Of a stretch of DNA of 64,000 bases, positions 34,688 through 42,145 are shown piece after piece. Source of the DNA: Glycomyces paridis (GTDB lineage: Bacteria > Actinomycetota > Actinomycetes > Mycobacteriales > Micromonosporaceae); assembly GCF_004912155.1 (NCBI RefSeq), contig NZ_STGX01000002.1, positions 248,968 through 312,967 on the forward strand, given 5' to 3'. Position 1 is the first letter of the stretch, and the number at the start of each line of letters is the position of its first letter. The notes beneath the pieces are model-generated. The model had not been told where the DNA came from. It did no database searches and was given only the letters and a program-made list of their open reading frames with translations. The position numbers and the translations under genes were made by a program.

Positions 34688-35324
34688 CTAGGGTCCTTTC
34701 GAGGTCGTGGTGGCAGAGGGCGCGGAAGGCGTCGTCGGGCAGGTCGATGCGGCCGCCTCGGCGGAGCTGGACGAGCCCGTAGAGGGAGGCGGTGACGGAC
34801 AGGCCGACGGCCCACGGGGGGCCGGGTCGGAGGGTCCCGGCGGCGATGCCGTCCGCGATGAGGTCGGTGAGGAGCGCGAAGGTCTTGGACCGGCCGGAGG
34901 CGGGTTCGGAGGTGACTGGTTCGGAAGCGGCTGGCTCGGAGGCGGCTGGTTCGGAAGTGACTGGTTCGGAAGTGGAGTCGAAATCGGCCGGGAAGGCGCG
35001 CGCCCGCTCGCGCGGCTCCAGGAACATGAGCGCGAACTGATGGGGCCGTTCGAAGGCGAGGTCGAGCATCCGGTCGACGACGGCGTGGAGGTCGGTCCTG
35101 GAGTCGCCGGTGAGCCCGACCTTCCGCCACCGCTCGTGGACCTCGTCGAAGCACTCGTCGGCGACATGGGCGAGGAGGACCTCTCGGCTGGGGAAGTGCC
35201 GGTAGACGGCCATGGCGGAGAGGCCGAGGGCACTGCCGATCTTGCGCATCGAGACCGTCTCGGATCCGCCCTCGTCGACGAGTTCTCTTGCGGCGCCGAC
35301 GATCCTGTCGCGAGTTGAGGACAT
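34671..35324 (-). CDS. TetR family transcriptional regulator with internal SEP repeats
   Basis: 217 residues. N-terminal HTH at about 5-50 (TRDRIVGAARELVDEGG, ETVSMRKIGSALGLSAMAVYRHFPSRE), then a TetR_C-type ligand domain (HQFALMFLEPRERARAF). Between residues 119 and 142 lies a five-residue repeat SEPVT/SEPAA, about five copies, from a 15-bp minisatellite. It probably lengthens a loop without breaking the fold. ATG at 35324 preferred to a GTG at 35339; TACGGT six bases upstream suggests a leaderless mRNA. Likely controls its own operon with lnt. Confidence 0.85.
   Translation of the reverse strand: MSSTRDRIVGAARELVDEGGSETVSMRKIGSALGLSAMAVYRHFPSREVLLAHVADECFDEVHERWRKVGLTGDSRTDLHAVVDRMLDLAFERPHQFALMFLEPRERARAFPADFDSTSEPVTSEPAASEPAASEPVTSEPASGRSKTFALLTDLIADGIAAGTLRPGPPWAVGLSVTASLYGLVQLRRGGRIDLPDDAFRALCHHDLERTLDGIAA
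34905..34977. repeat. 15-bp coding minisatellite in the TetR gene
   Basis: Units at 34905, 34920, 34935, 34950 and 34965 of the form (T/C)TCGGA(A/G)G(T/C)G(A/G)CTGG, the last truncated at 13 bp. Read on the minus strand they encode alternating SEPVT and SEPAA. Copy number changes would stay in frame. Confidence 0.9.
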
Positions 35325-35330
35325 GTTTAC

Positions 35331-35336
35331 ACCGTA
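35331..35336 (-). promoter_or_regulatory. -10 element of a leaderless promoter (tetR-lnt)
   Basis: TACGGT, then GTAAAC and the ATG at 35324. GTGTAC lies directly upstream, which may be part of a TetR autoregulatory site. Confidence 0.45.
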
Positions 35337-35418
35337 CACCAGCGTCGGCGGCGGGTGCCGCGCGCGAGGTAGGGGTGGGGCGCGGTGCGTCCCGGGCGGT
35401 CTCTGGCGCGCGCACGCA

Positions 35419-35451
35419 AGAGGGGACCTCCGGTGCCTGGAGGTCCCCTCT
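35419..35451 (-). terminator. Terminator of the CobW-like/L31B operon
   Basis: Perfect 13-bp stem (35419-35431 with 35439-35451), 7-nt loop, 18 bp past the L31B stop. Confidence 0.8.
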
Positions 35452-35468
35452 GGTCTGCGAAGCCGGCC

Positions 35469-35720
35469 CTACTCGGGCTTCTTGCCGTACTTCTTGTAGA
35501 ACTTCGCGACGCGGCCCTCGTCGTCGAGGACGCGGCTCTTGCCGGTCCAGAACGGGTGCGAGGCCGACGAGATCTGCACGTCGATCACCGGGTAGGTGCG
35601 GCCGTCCTCCCACTCGACGGTCTCGGCCGAGCCGGCCGTGGACCGGGTGAGGAAGGAGAAGTCCGCGCCGCGGTCCCGGAAGACCACGTAGTCGTACTTC
35701 GGGTGGATGTCCTGCTTCAT
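35469..35720 (-). CDS. rpmE2: 50S ribosomal protein L31 type B (zinc-free paralogue)
   Basis: 83-residue L31. It starts [16 protein letters not shown] and carries the type B insertion with [20 protein letters not shown], typical of L31B, and has no CxxC zinc motif. Such paralogues replace zinc-binding L31 when zinc is scarce and free its metal. ATGA overlap (4 bp) with the CobW-like gene shows coupling. Both are driven from the Zur-box region at 36994. Confidence 0.95.
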   Translation of the reverse strand: MKQDIHPKYDYVVFRDRGADFSFLTRSTAGSAETVEWEDGRTYPVIDVQISSASHPFWTGKSRVLDDEGRVAKFYKKYGKKPE

Positions 35721-36976
35721 GCCTGGTTCCTCTCCTTGCTCTCGAAACAACCCTCGAAGGGGTCGGGGTATTCCCGCCACGCCGCCCGGCCCTCGGCCAG
35801 CTCGGCCTCGGTGAGGAGGCAGCCGTCGAGGACGGCGGCGAGCTCCGCGGCGTCGAAACGCAGGCCGACGAAGGCGAGCCGGACCTCCCGGTCGCCGAAG
35901 TCCTCGTCCCAGTTCAGATCGGCGTTGGCACGCCGCTCCGGGCTCGACTCCTCCCACTCCGCGTCGGGCGTGGCCGCGAGCCAGGGCCCCATGTCCCCCA
36001 TCGAGACCCCGCCGCCGCTGGACTCCCAGGCCACGACGTTGTCGGGCTGGGAGGCGATCCACAGGTGCCCGCGCCCGCGCAGGGTCCGACCCGCGAGTTC
36101 GGGCAGGGCTCGGTGGAGCCGGTCGGGGTGGAGGGGGCGGCGGGCCAGGTAGAGGGAGGCGACGACGCCGCAGTCCGGTTCGGGCTCATGGCAGCCGATC
36201 GGATGGCCCTCGAGTCCGCGCCCGTGCGGTTCGGGCGCCTCGGGGTCGAAGCGGGCGCTGCGGCGGATGCGCCCGGCGAGCCGCGCGGCGTCCTCGCCGT
36301 CGGCCAGGAGGTGCTCCGCCCAGGGGTTGAGGCGCCTGAGCAACACGTCGAGGCGGGCGCGCTCGTAGCCGTCCCGGTCGGCGCCGGGCGTCCACAAGAG
36401 CACGGTGTCGGCGTACTCGATCTGGCGGGCGGCGACGTCGGCGACGGACCGGGTGTCGTCCTCGGCGGCCTGGAGCCGCCTGTCGGCGAGGTCCTGGTCC
36501 GATTCGAGCGTGTCGAGCAGGGTCGCGGGGGCGCAGACGGCCACGACCGAGTCGATGCGCACCGCGTCGGTGACCGGCGCGCCGTCGACGTGGCACCACG
36601 AGCAGGCCGCGGCGACGGTCTCGGGCTCCATCGAGGGCGGCAGGACCAGGACGAGGTCGCGCTCGGGCATGGCGCGGGCGAGCCGCACGATCGCCGGGAG
36701 CAGGTCTTCGCGCACGGTGCAGGCGATGCAGCCGTGCTCCAGCGTGAGGCGCTCGTCCTCCAGGAGGCCGCCGCCGTCGCGCACGGTCCGGCGCACGGTG
36801 CCGGAGTCGAGGAGCGCCGAGAGGTCGTGTGCGACCACGAGCAGCGTCGGGTCGGCACGTAGGAGCAGGTCGGCGGCTTCGCGGGTGGCGCCCGGCGCGA
36901 ACCCGGTGAGGAGCGTCAGCGCGGGACGCAGTTCGGTCGGGGACTCGGTGGCGCCGGTCTGCGCGAGTCGGGACAT
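35717..36976 (-). CDS. CobW/COG0523-like protein with degenerate P-loop
   Basis: 419 residues, of the COG0523/CobW family, usually GTP-driven zinc or metal chaperones. The order of motifs is recognisable, but the expected GxxGxGKT at residues 21-30 reads [15 protein letters not shown], without the P-loop lysine. The metal motif GCICC is [10 protein letters not shown]. The C-terminal CobW domain is normal in pattern ([33 protein letters not shown]). GGAGG precedes the ATG. Position behind a Zur box and fused to L31B by overlap supports a role in zinc starvation; GTPase activity seems lost. Confidence 0.85.
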   Translation of the reverse strand: MSRLAQTGATESPTELRPALTLLTGFAPGATREAADLLLRADPTLLVVAHDLSALLDSGTVRRTVRDGGGLLEDERLTLEHGCIACTVREDLLPAIVRLARAMPERDLVLVLPPSMEPETVAAACSWCHVDGAPVTDAVRIDSVVAVCAPATLLDTLESDQDLADRRLQAAEDDTRSVADVAARQIEYADTVLLWTPGADRDGYERARLDVLLRRLNPWAEHLLADGEDAARLAGRIRRSARFDPEAPEPHGRGLEGHPIGCHEPEPDCGVVASLYLARRPLHPDRLHRALPELAGRTLRGRGHLWIASQPDNVVAWESSGGGVSMGDMGPWLAATPDAEWEESSPERRANADLNWDEDFGDREVRLAFVGLRFDAAELAAVLDGCLLTEAELAEGRAAWREYPDPFEGCFESKERNQA

Positions 36977-36993
36977 GAGACCTCCGTTCTAAG

Positions 36994-37011
36994 TGAAAAC
37001 GATTGTCATTA
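36994..37011. promoter_or_regulatory. Zur box between divergent zinc-starvation operons
   Basis: TGAAAACGATTGTCATTA. The core TGAAAAC-G-ATTGTCA has the same 7-1-7 design as the perfect site at 55402-55416 and matches actinobacterial Zur boxes. It is 17 bp from the CobW-like start and 28 bp from the L28 start, so it can repress both. Confidence 0.88.
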
Positions 37012-37039
37012 TACTGGAGCCTTCGAGAGGAGGTCGAAC

Positions 37040-37276
37040 GTGTCCAGAACCTGCGAGGTGACCGGCGCCGGGCCCGGCTTCGGCAACAACGTGCCGTGGT
37101 CGAAGCACAAGACCCGCCGCCGGTGGGACGTGAACCTGCAGCGCAAGCGCTATTTCCTGCCCAGTGAGGGCAGGTACGTGCGACTGCGGGTGTCCGCGAA
37201 GGGGATCAAGGTCATCGACCGCGACGGCATCGAGGCCGTCGTGCGGCGAATTCGAGCAAGGGGAGGGAAGGTCTGA
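37040..37276 (+). CDS. rpmB: 50S ribosomal protein L28 (alternative paralogue)
   Basis: 78-residue L28: [29 protein letters not shown] at the start and [22 protein letters not shown] at the end. Only one Cys, so no zinc ribbon; this is the C-minus form. GTG start with AGGAGG six bases upstream. First gene of a Zur-controlled L28-L33-S14 operon; L33 starts one base after its stop. Confidence 0.95.
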   Translation: MSRTCEVTGAGPGFGNNVPWSKHKTRRRWDVNLQRKRYFLPSEGRYVRLRVSAKGIKVIDRDGIEAVVRRIRARGGKV

Positions 37277-37277
37277 G

Positions 37278-37448
37278 ATGGCGGCGAAGAGCACCGACGT
37301 CAGGCCCGTGGTCAGGCTCAAGTCGACCGCGGGGACGGGTTACACGTACGTGACCCGCAAGAACCGGCGCAACAGCCCGGACCGGCTGGTGATGCGCAAG
37401 TACGACCCGGTCGTGCGCAGGCATGTCGAATTCAGGGAGGAACGCTAG
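37278..37448 (+). CDS. rpmG: 50S ribosomal protein L33 (zinc-free paralogue)
   Basis: 56-residue L33. Ends [10 protein letters not shown]. The two CxxC knuckles of zinc L33 are replaced ([21 protein letters not shown]), so it should be zinc-free. Stop TAG shares its G with the GTG of the 41-residue repeat ORF that follows. Confidence 0.95.
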   Translation: MAAKSTDVRPVVRLKSTAGTGYTYVTRKNRRNSPDRLVMRKYDPVVRRHVEFREER

Positions 37449-37559
37449 TGACGACCCTGAATCAGAAGGCGCAGCAGGGAGGAACGCTAGTGACGACCCT
37501 GAATCAGAGGGCGCAGCAGGGAGGAACGCCAGTGACGACCCTGAATCAGAGGCACGGCA
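37435..37559. repeat. Three tandem 42-bp repeats at the L33-S14 junction
   Basis: Units start at 37435, 37477 and 37519 (periods 42, 42, then 41 to the next GGGAGG at 37560). Each carries GGGAGGAACGC(T/C)AGTGACG, that is an RBS and a GTG codon, plus CCTGAATCAGA. The final, unrepeated GGGAGG drives S14. It looks like expansion of the original short intercistronic junction. Confidence 0.95.
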
Positions 37560-37573
37560 GGGAGGAGCGGTAG
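37448..37573 (+). CDS. Putative 41-residue repeat peptide between L33 and S14
   Basis: Small ORF that fits exactly between L33 and S14: GTG at 37448 overlaps the L33 stop by one base (TAGTG) and its TAG overlaps the S14 GTG by one base (TAGTG). GGGAGG lies upstream. It encodes three copies of TTLNQ(K/R) spaced by AQQGGT, ending HGREER. No relation to a known family. It may be an actual peptide or simply a device that keeps ribosomes moving from L33 to S14; internal GTG starts in each unit would give shorter forms. Confidence 0.5.
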   Translation: MTTLNQKAQQGGTLVTTLNQRAQQGGTPVTTLNQRHGREER

Positions 37574-37878
37574 TGGCGAAGAAGAGTGCGATCGCCAAGC
37601 AGCGGCGGCGGGCGGTGCTGGTGGACCGGTTCCGGGAGCGGCGGGCGGCGCTGAAGCGGCTCGTGTCGCACCCGGGGACCGATCCCGAGGTCCGGGCCGA
37701 GGCGGTGCGGGCGCTTCAGCGGCTCCCGAGGGACTCCTCGGCGACCAGGCTGCGCAACCGCGACGCCGTGGACGGGCGCCCGCGCGGGTACCTCCGGAAG
37801 TTCGGACTGTCGCGTGTCCGACTCAGAGGCATGGCCCACCGCGGCGAATTGCCCGGCGTGACCAAATCATCCTGGTAG
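37573..37878 (+). CDS. rpsN: 30S ribosomal protein S14 (zinc-free paralogue)
   Basis: 101-residue S14 of the long, zinc-free class: [19 protein letters not shown] at the start, [20 protein letters not shown] and [20 protein letters not shown] at the end, no CxxC. GTG start preceded by GGGAGG. A longer in-frame version through the upstream repeats is open but has no good start. The usual fourth gene of such operons, S18, is missing here. Confidence 0.94.
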   Translation: MAKKSAIAKQRRRAVLVDRFRERRAALKRLVSHPGTDPEVRAEAVRALQRLPRDSSATRLRNRDAVDGRPRGYLRKFGLSRVRLRGMAHRGELPGVTKSSW

Positions 37879-37919
37879 GAGGATCGGGCAAAGCGGTCAG
37901 GGCGCAGGCCCGACCGGCC

Positions 37920-37967
37920 TCCCTTGCGACGCGTTGGCATGAAACCGTTATACGAGCGTCGCAAGGG
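37920..37967 (+). promoter_or_regulatory. Inverted repeat after S14, upstream of the small His/Cys protein
   Basis: TCCCTTGCGACGC (37920-37932) and its exact complement (37955-37967) with a 23-nt AT-richer loop containing TTATAC at 37949-37954. It may be a terminator for the ribosomal operon, or an operator/promoter for the next gene. Downstream to 38064 there is a further small hairpin, TTCAC-CCT-GTGAA (38042-38054), just before the RBS; no gene in this 186-bp gap. Confidence 0.5.
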
Positions 37968-38064
37968 AGCGCTACCCTGGGCCTTGCGTGAACGCTGTGA
38001 GACTGCTCTCAATCCCGGAACCATGTGAGTGCCTCCTGCGTTTCACCCTGTGAACAAAGGAGCG

Positions 38065-38361
38065 ATGACAGCAATGGTCCAGCAGTTGGAGACCGTCCCG
38101 GCCGAGGCCGGCGAACCCGCCCCGGCGACGCTCGCGGGCCTCGAATCGACGCCCGCCGCGGCCCTGCCGATCGACGCACTCGCCGTCGACGCGATGGCCG
38201 AGGCGCTGCCGGTCGACGCCCTGGCCGTCGAGGCCGCCGTCCCCGCGAGCCCCGCGTCGCTGTGGGCCTCGGAGAGCCGGGCCCACTACTCGATCACGCA
38301 CACCGACCAGCGCGACGCCCGCGCCTGGATCGACTGCGATTGCGTCATCCACAGCGACTGA
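38065..38361 (+). CDS. Small protein with repeated leader and His/Cys-rich tail, possible metal-binding peptide or RiPP precursor
   Basis: 98 residues, unrecognised. ATG at 38065 follows AAAGGAG. Residues 33-60 are two 14-residue repeats (ALPIDALAVDAMAE, ALPVDALAVEAAVP), all acidic and aliphatic. The last 30 residues change character: polar, with H74 and H79 (HYSITH) and C91, C93, H96 (CDCVIH). That tail could bind zinc, or be a modified RiPP core after a leader; no lanthionine synthetase, YcaO, radical SAM or exporter is nearby. Its position beside the Zur-controlled operon and near znu genes favours metal binding, as inference only. Terminator follows. Confidence 0.65.
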   Translation: MTAMVQQLETVPAEAGEPAPATLAGLESTPAAALPIDALAVDAMAEALPVDALAVEAAVPASPASLWASESRAHYSITHTDQRDARAWIDCDCVIHSD

Positions 38362-38368
38362 GTCCGCT

Positions 38369-38399
38369 CGGTGTGCCGGGCCGCAGGTCGGGCACACCG
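38369..38399. terminator. Terminator after the small His/Cys protein gene
   Basis: 9-bp perfect stem CGGTGTGCC/GGCACACCG (38369-38377 with 38391-38399), placed between convergent genes. Confidence 0.65.
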
Positions 38400-38401
38400 C
38401 T

Positions 38402-39571
38402 TCAGTCGACTTCCACCAGCGCGCGGCAGTGGTCCTCAAGGGGGGCCGGGCCCCATGCGAGCCCCACACCGCCTTCGAAATCCACCGTCGCGAACATGCC
38501 GTCGGTCCAGATCGGGCAGCTCACGGTCGCCTCGCGCTCGCGCCCGTCCTCGGTGATCACCACCTCGGCCAGCGCCGATCCCGGGACCGTGGTGATCAGT
38601 TCGGCGCCTTCGCGCTCCTCGTACCAGATCCACTGGACCGCCACCTGCGGGTACGACTCGATCCGCCAGCCCGCGCCCGGGGCGAGGGCCACCTCGCGTT
38701 CGGGGTCCTCGGGGAAGTCGAACGGGCAGTCCGGGGTCGGGGCCTCGGCCGCGCACCGGTCGAAGTGGTCCTCCATGAGTCCGGTCGCCCTCGCCAGTCC
38801 CTCGTCGGAGAGCTCGGGATACGAGATGGGCAGGCCGGTGTAGTCCCAGTCGGTGCCGAGGACGCTGAAGTGGTTCCCCAGCGCCACCGACGTGTTCGGC
38901 TCTACGAACTCCAGTGTGGACGGCAGGTCGGGGTAGAGCTCGTACACGCCCGGCAGCAGCTTGAAGTCGGCGATGGCGCCGCCGGGCGCGGCGTCGACGG
39001 TGACGCCGTTGACCGTCAGGTGGTCGAACACCGAGTAGTTCTCGGCGGTGGTGAGGCCGTTTTCGATCCGGGCCTTCCCGTCCTCGACGCCCACGGAGTA
39101 CCGGTGGCCGATGCGGGTGCCGTCAAAGGCCTCGATCTCGGCGTACACCTTCGCCACCGAGCGGCCGGGCGCGTTCTCGCTCTCCCTGAAGTCGACCTGG
39201 GCGACCGTCTCGATGGTCCAGCGCGAGTCGAGCGCCTCGGGGACGAGGAACTCGCCGGTCGTCTCGAGTTCGTCGGTGTAGGACAGGGCCAGGTCGACGT
39301 CGCGGTCGTGCACGGCCTCAAGGAAGGCCTGGACGGTGGCCTCGGCGATCGGGCGGTGGAGCGGCGACCATTTGACGGCGGCCAGGACCGCGGCGGCGAC
39401 GACGAGGACGGCCGCACCGATCGCCATGACGGCGTTGGCGTGCCGGGTCAGGCGGTCGAAGCGGCGCGGCTTCGCGGGGGCTTCCTCGGGCGGGTCGGGG
39501 AGGTCGCGGACCTCGACGGCGCCGAGGTCGATCTCGGGGCCGTGGTCGGCGGGTGGGGACGCTCCGGACAC
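38402..39571 (-). CDS. Single-pass membrane protein with large extracellular domain, unknown
   Basis: 389 residues, no family recognised. Acidic cytoplasmic N-terminus of about 45 residues, one membrane span (AVMAIGAAVLVVAAAVLAAV), then ATVQAFLEAVHDRDVDLALSYTDE, a pattern like the NTF2/DUF4878-type lumenal domains. The rest is beta-rich with four Cys: C289 and C296 in the mid-part, and C355 and C384 near the end. GTG start at 39571 follows GGGAG. Divergent by 66 bp from another membrane protein of similar layout. Confidence 0.65.
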   Translation of the reverse strand: MSGASPPADHGPEIDLGAVEVRDLPDPPEEAPAKPRRFDRLTRHANAVMAIGAAVLVVAAAVLAAVKWSPLHRPIAEATVQAFLEAVHDRDVDLALSYTDELETTGEFLVPEALDSRWTIETVAQVDFRESENAPGRSVAKVYAEIEAFDGTRIGHRYSVGVEDGKARIENGLTTAENYSVFDHLTVNGVTVDAAPGGAIADFKLLPGVYELYPDLPSTLEFVEPNTSVALGNHFSVLGTDWDYTGLPISYPELSDEGLARATGLMEDHFDRCAAEAPTPDCPFDFPEDPEREVALAPGAGWRIESYPQVAVQWIWYEEREGAELITTVPGSALAEVVITEDGREREATVSCPIWTDGMFATVDFEGGVGLAWGPAPLEDHCRALVEVD

Positions 39572-39637
39572 CTTGGCTCCCGCCGCTCGGCTGCTACCGT
39601 TGATCGACCGATTCTAACGCTCGCGGCAAGGACCCCC

Positions 39638-40525
39638 ATGCCCTCGTTCCCTCTCGCCAGGCGCGGCGCGAAAGCACTGCGGGCCTTGGCTTCCCGTGCC
39701 GAGCGGTACCCGCGCGCGCCGTTCGCGGTCGCCTTGGCGCTCGCCGTCGTGGCCTTCGGGGCGGCGGTCGACATGGACCGCCTGGCGGATTCGCGGATCA
39801 CCGAGGCCGAGGAGCTGGCGACCGAGGGCGAGGAGACGTCGTCGTACTACGAGTACCAGTTGGAAGAGGCGCAACCGGAGATCGTCGAGTACGGGTTCAG
39901 CACGGTGGTGGTCGAGGGCGAGGAGTGGGTGCTCGTCGGCGGGGTGCTGCGCAACCCGTACGACCGGGCCTTGGAGTCGGTGTCGCTGTCGGTCACCGCG
40001 GTCGCCGAGGACGGCAATCCCATTCGCGCCGAGGACCTCTACGTGAGCGTGATCCCGGCCGGGGGGGTCGTGAACGTCGGATACGTGATGCGGGGCAACG
40101 CGACCGCGATCCCGCCGGAGGAACTGCGGTTGGAGGCGCTCGAACCCTCGTACCTGGAGGTCGACACCTCGGGCATGACGGAGGAGGAGGCCGCGCACCT
40201 CGGCTGGCATCCCGAGCCGCCCGAGGTGGAGCTGCTGGAGGTGGTGCCGCTCGCCAGCCCGGACGGGTGCCGGCTGCGGTTCCGGATCGACACCGAGAAC
40301 GAGATGGTCGAGCTGTCGGTGCTGTTCCGCGACGCCGAAGGACGACTGCTCGGCGGGATGCCCGCCGGTTCGGTCGGATCCTCGGAGCTCTCGGCGATAC
40401 CGACCTGGCGTAACTACCCGCTGGGCGAGTCGGTGCAGGAGCTGGACGTCCTGGCGGCCTGGATGCCGGAAGGGACCGACCTCGACGCGATCGAGATCGG
40501 CCCCTCAGACCCTGCGGGAGGGTGA
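39638..40525 (+). CDS. Single-pass membrane protein with extracellular beta domain, unknown
   Basis: 295 residues. Basic N-terminus (SRAERYPRAPF) and one membrane span (AVALALAVVAFGAAV), then an acidic segment. The outer part (FSTVVVEGEEWVLVGGVLRNPYDRALESVSLSV) looks like the FxLYD or late-embryogenesis-like beta sandwich found in envelope proteins. The C-terminus is unremarkable. The only RBS-like signal is AAGGA seven bases before the ATG at 39638. Divergent from the preceding gene and convergent with glyS. Confidence 0.65.
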   Translation: MPSFPLARRGAKALRALASRAERYPRAPFAVALALAVVAFGAAVDMDRLADSRITEAEELATEGEETSSYYEYQLEEAQPEIVEYGFSTVVVEGEEWVLVGGVLRNPYDRALESVSLSVTAVAEDGNPIRAEDLYVSVIPAGGVVNVGYVMRGNATAIPPEELRLEALEPSYLEVDTSGMTEEEAAHLGWHPEPPEVELLEVVPLASPDGCRLRFRIDTENEMVELSVLFRDAEGRLLGGMPAGSVGSSELSAIPTWRNYPLGESVQELDVLAAWMPEGTDLDAIEIGPSDPAGG

Positions 40526-40538
40526 AGCCTCCGGGCGC

Positions 40539-41912
40539 TTAGAGCCGTTCGAGCAGGAACCGCTCGACCTGGTCGATGGCGACGCGCTCCTGCTTCATGG
40601 TGTCGCGGTCGCGGATCGTCACCGCCTGGTCCTCAAGGGTGTCGAAGTCGACGGTGATGCAGTACGGCGTGCCGATCTCGTCGGCGCGGCGGTAGCGGCG
40701 GCCGATCGCGCCGGCGTCGTCGAAGTCGACGTTCCAGCGCTTGCGCAGCCGCGCGGCCAGGTCCTTCGCCTTCGGCGAGAGGTCCTCGTTGCGGCTCAGC
40801 GGGAGCACCGCGGCCTTGACGGGGGCCAGGCGCGGGTCGAAGCGGAGCACCGTGCGCTTGTCGACGCCGCCCTTGGTGTTCGGGGCCTCGTCCACGTCGT
40901 AGGCCTCCAGGAGGAAGGCCAGGACCGAGCGGGTCAGGCCCGCCGCGGGTTCGATGACGTACGGGGTCCAGCGCTCGCCCTTGGCCTGGTCGAAGAACGA
41001 CAGGTCGGCGCCCGAGTGCTTCGAGTGGGTCGAGAGGTCGAAGTCGGTGCGGTTGGCGATGCCTTCGAGCTCACCGAACTCGCTGCCCGCGAACTGGAAG
41101 CGGTACTCGATGTCGACGGTGCGCTTGGAGTAGTGGGAGAGCTTCTCCTGCGGGTGCTCGAAGCGGCGCAGGTTCTCCTCTTTGAGGCCGAGGTCGACGT
41201 ACCAGTCCCAGCGGGTCTTCAGCCAGTACTCGTGCCACTCCTCGTCGGTGCCCGGCTCGACGAAGAACTCCATCTCCATCTGCTCGAACTCGCGGGTGCG
41301 GAAGATGAAGTTGCCCGGCGTGATCTCGTTGCGGAACGACTTGCCGGTTTGCGCGATGCCGAACGGGGGCTTGCGGCGCGAGGCGGTCATGACGTTCGTG
41401 AAGTTCACGAAGATGCCCTGCGCGGTCTCCGGACGCAGGTAGTGCACGTTGTCGGAGTCCTCGGTGGCGCCCAGGAAGGTCTTCATGAGGCCGTTGAACA
41501 TGCGCGGCTCGGTGAAGGAGCCGCGGGCGCCGCAGTGCGGGCAGGCGAGGTCGGCGAGGCCGTTCTCGGGCTCGGCGCCGTGCTTCTCCTCGTAGGCCTC
41601 GATGAGGTGGTCGGCGCGGAAGCGCTTGTGGCAGGACTGGCACTCGGTGAGCGGGTCGGTGAACTCCTCGATGTGGCCGCTGGCGACCCACACCTGGGGG
41701 TTGAGGACCACGGCCGAGTCGATGCCGACCACGTCGTCGCGCTCGCGGACCATCGCGTTCCACCACTCGCGGCGGATGTTCTCCTTCAGCTCCACACCGA
41801 GCGGACCGTAGTCCCAGGCGGACCGCGTGCCTCCGTAGATCTCCGAGCTGGGGAAGACGAAGCCGCGGCGTTTGCAAAGGCTGATGAGCGCTTCGGTGCG
41901 GTCCTGGGACAC
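40539..41912 (-). CDS. glyS: Glycyl-tRNA synthetase
   Basis: 457-residue class II synthetase of the homodimeric alpha2 type that charges tRNA-Gly. [19 protein letters not shown] at the start, [21 protein letters not shown] (motif 1 region), FNLMKTF-like [45 protein letters not shown] (motif 2), [15 protein letters not shown] (motif 3) and the C-terminal anticodon domain with [14 protein letters not shown] zinc-like insertion has CQSCHKRF and [11 protein letters not shown] at 41912 chosen: GAGAGGA seven bases upstream; the longer ATG start at 41987 has none. Confidence 0.95.
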   Translation of the reverse strand: MSQDRTEALISLCKRRGFVFPSSEIYGGTRSAWDYGPLGVELKENIRREWWNAMVRERDDVVGIDSAVVLNPQVWVASGHIEEFTDPLTECQSCHKRFRADHLIEAYEEKHGAEPENGLADLACPHCGARGSFTEPRMFNGLMKTFLGATEDSDNVHYLRPETAQGIFVNFTNVMTASRRKPPFGIAQTGKSFRNEITPGNFIFRTREFEQMEMEFFVEPGTDEEWHEYWLKTRWDWYVDLGLKEENLRRFEHPQEKLSHYSKRTVDIEYRFQFAGSEFGELEGIANRTDFDLSTHSKHSGADLSFFDQAKGERWTPYVIEPAAGLTRSVLAFLLEAYDVDEAPNTKGGVDKRTVLRFDPRLAPVKAAVLPLSRNEDLSPKAKDLAARLRKRWNVDFDDAGAIGRRYRRADEIGTPYCITVDFDTLEDQAVTIRDRDTMKQERVAIDQVERFLLERL

Positions 41913-42145
41913 GATGATTCCTCTCGATCCGGCTGGCGGTCGGTGAGACTGCGGATGATGCCTGTATTGCGAGGCCTTGAGGGCCATGCGCAGGACAGAT
42001 TATGCAAACGGCGGCCTGCGGTCGATCCGGTTTTCAGGGCCGGACCGCGAACCCGCGCGCACGAGACGTGCGCCGCCGCCGGTGAGCAAGCGTACCTCGC
42101 AGCGGCGCCCGCACCGCTGCCGCCCCGGTCGGCGAGTCGTGCGCC
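41913..42145 (-). promoter_or_regulatory. Upstream region of glyS
   Basis: 233 bp between the TPR gene end and glyS. CATAAT (41999-42004, minus strand) is the only good -10-like element, giving a leader of about 80 nt. I found no convincing T-box specifier structure. No gene. Confidence 0.35.

Noticed and set aside
37435-37559. CRISPR array
   Set aside because: The 42-bp units are contiguous tandem repeats without unique spacers and lie within a ribosomal operon; no cas genes present.
37423-37878. S14 with an N-terminal extension of three [18 protein letters not shown] repeats
   Set aside because: Open in frame, but S14 has a well-spaced GGGAGG-GTG start at 37573 and the family starts there. 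I kept it only as a possibility in the repeat finding.
38065-38361. Lanthipeptide precursor
   Set aside because: The tail has Ser/Thr and two Cys, but no LanB/C, LanM, LanKC, protease or exporter gene is nearby, and no known leader motif is visible. Listed as unknown small protein instead.
41913-42145. T-box leader of glyS
   Set aside because: No recognisable specifier loop or T-box sequence; a plain promoter seems enough.
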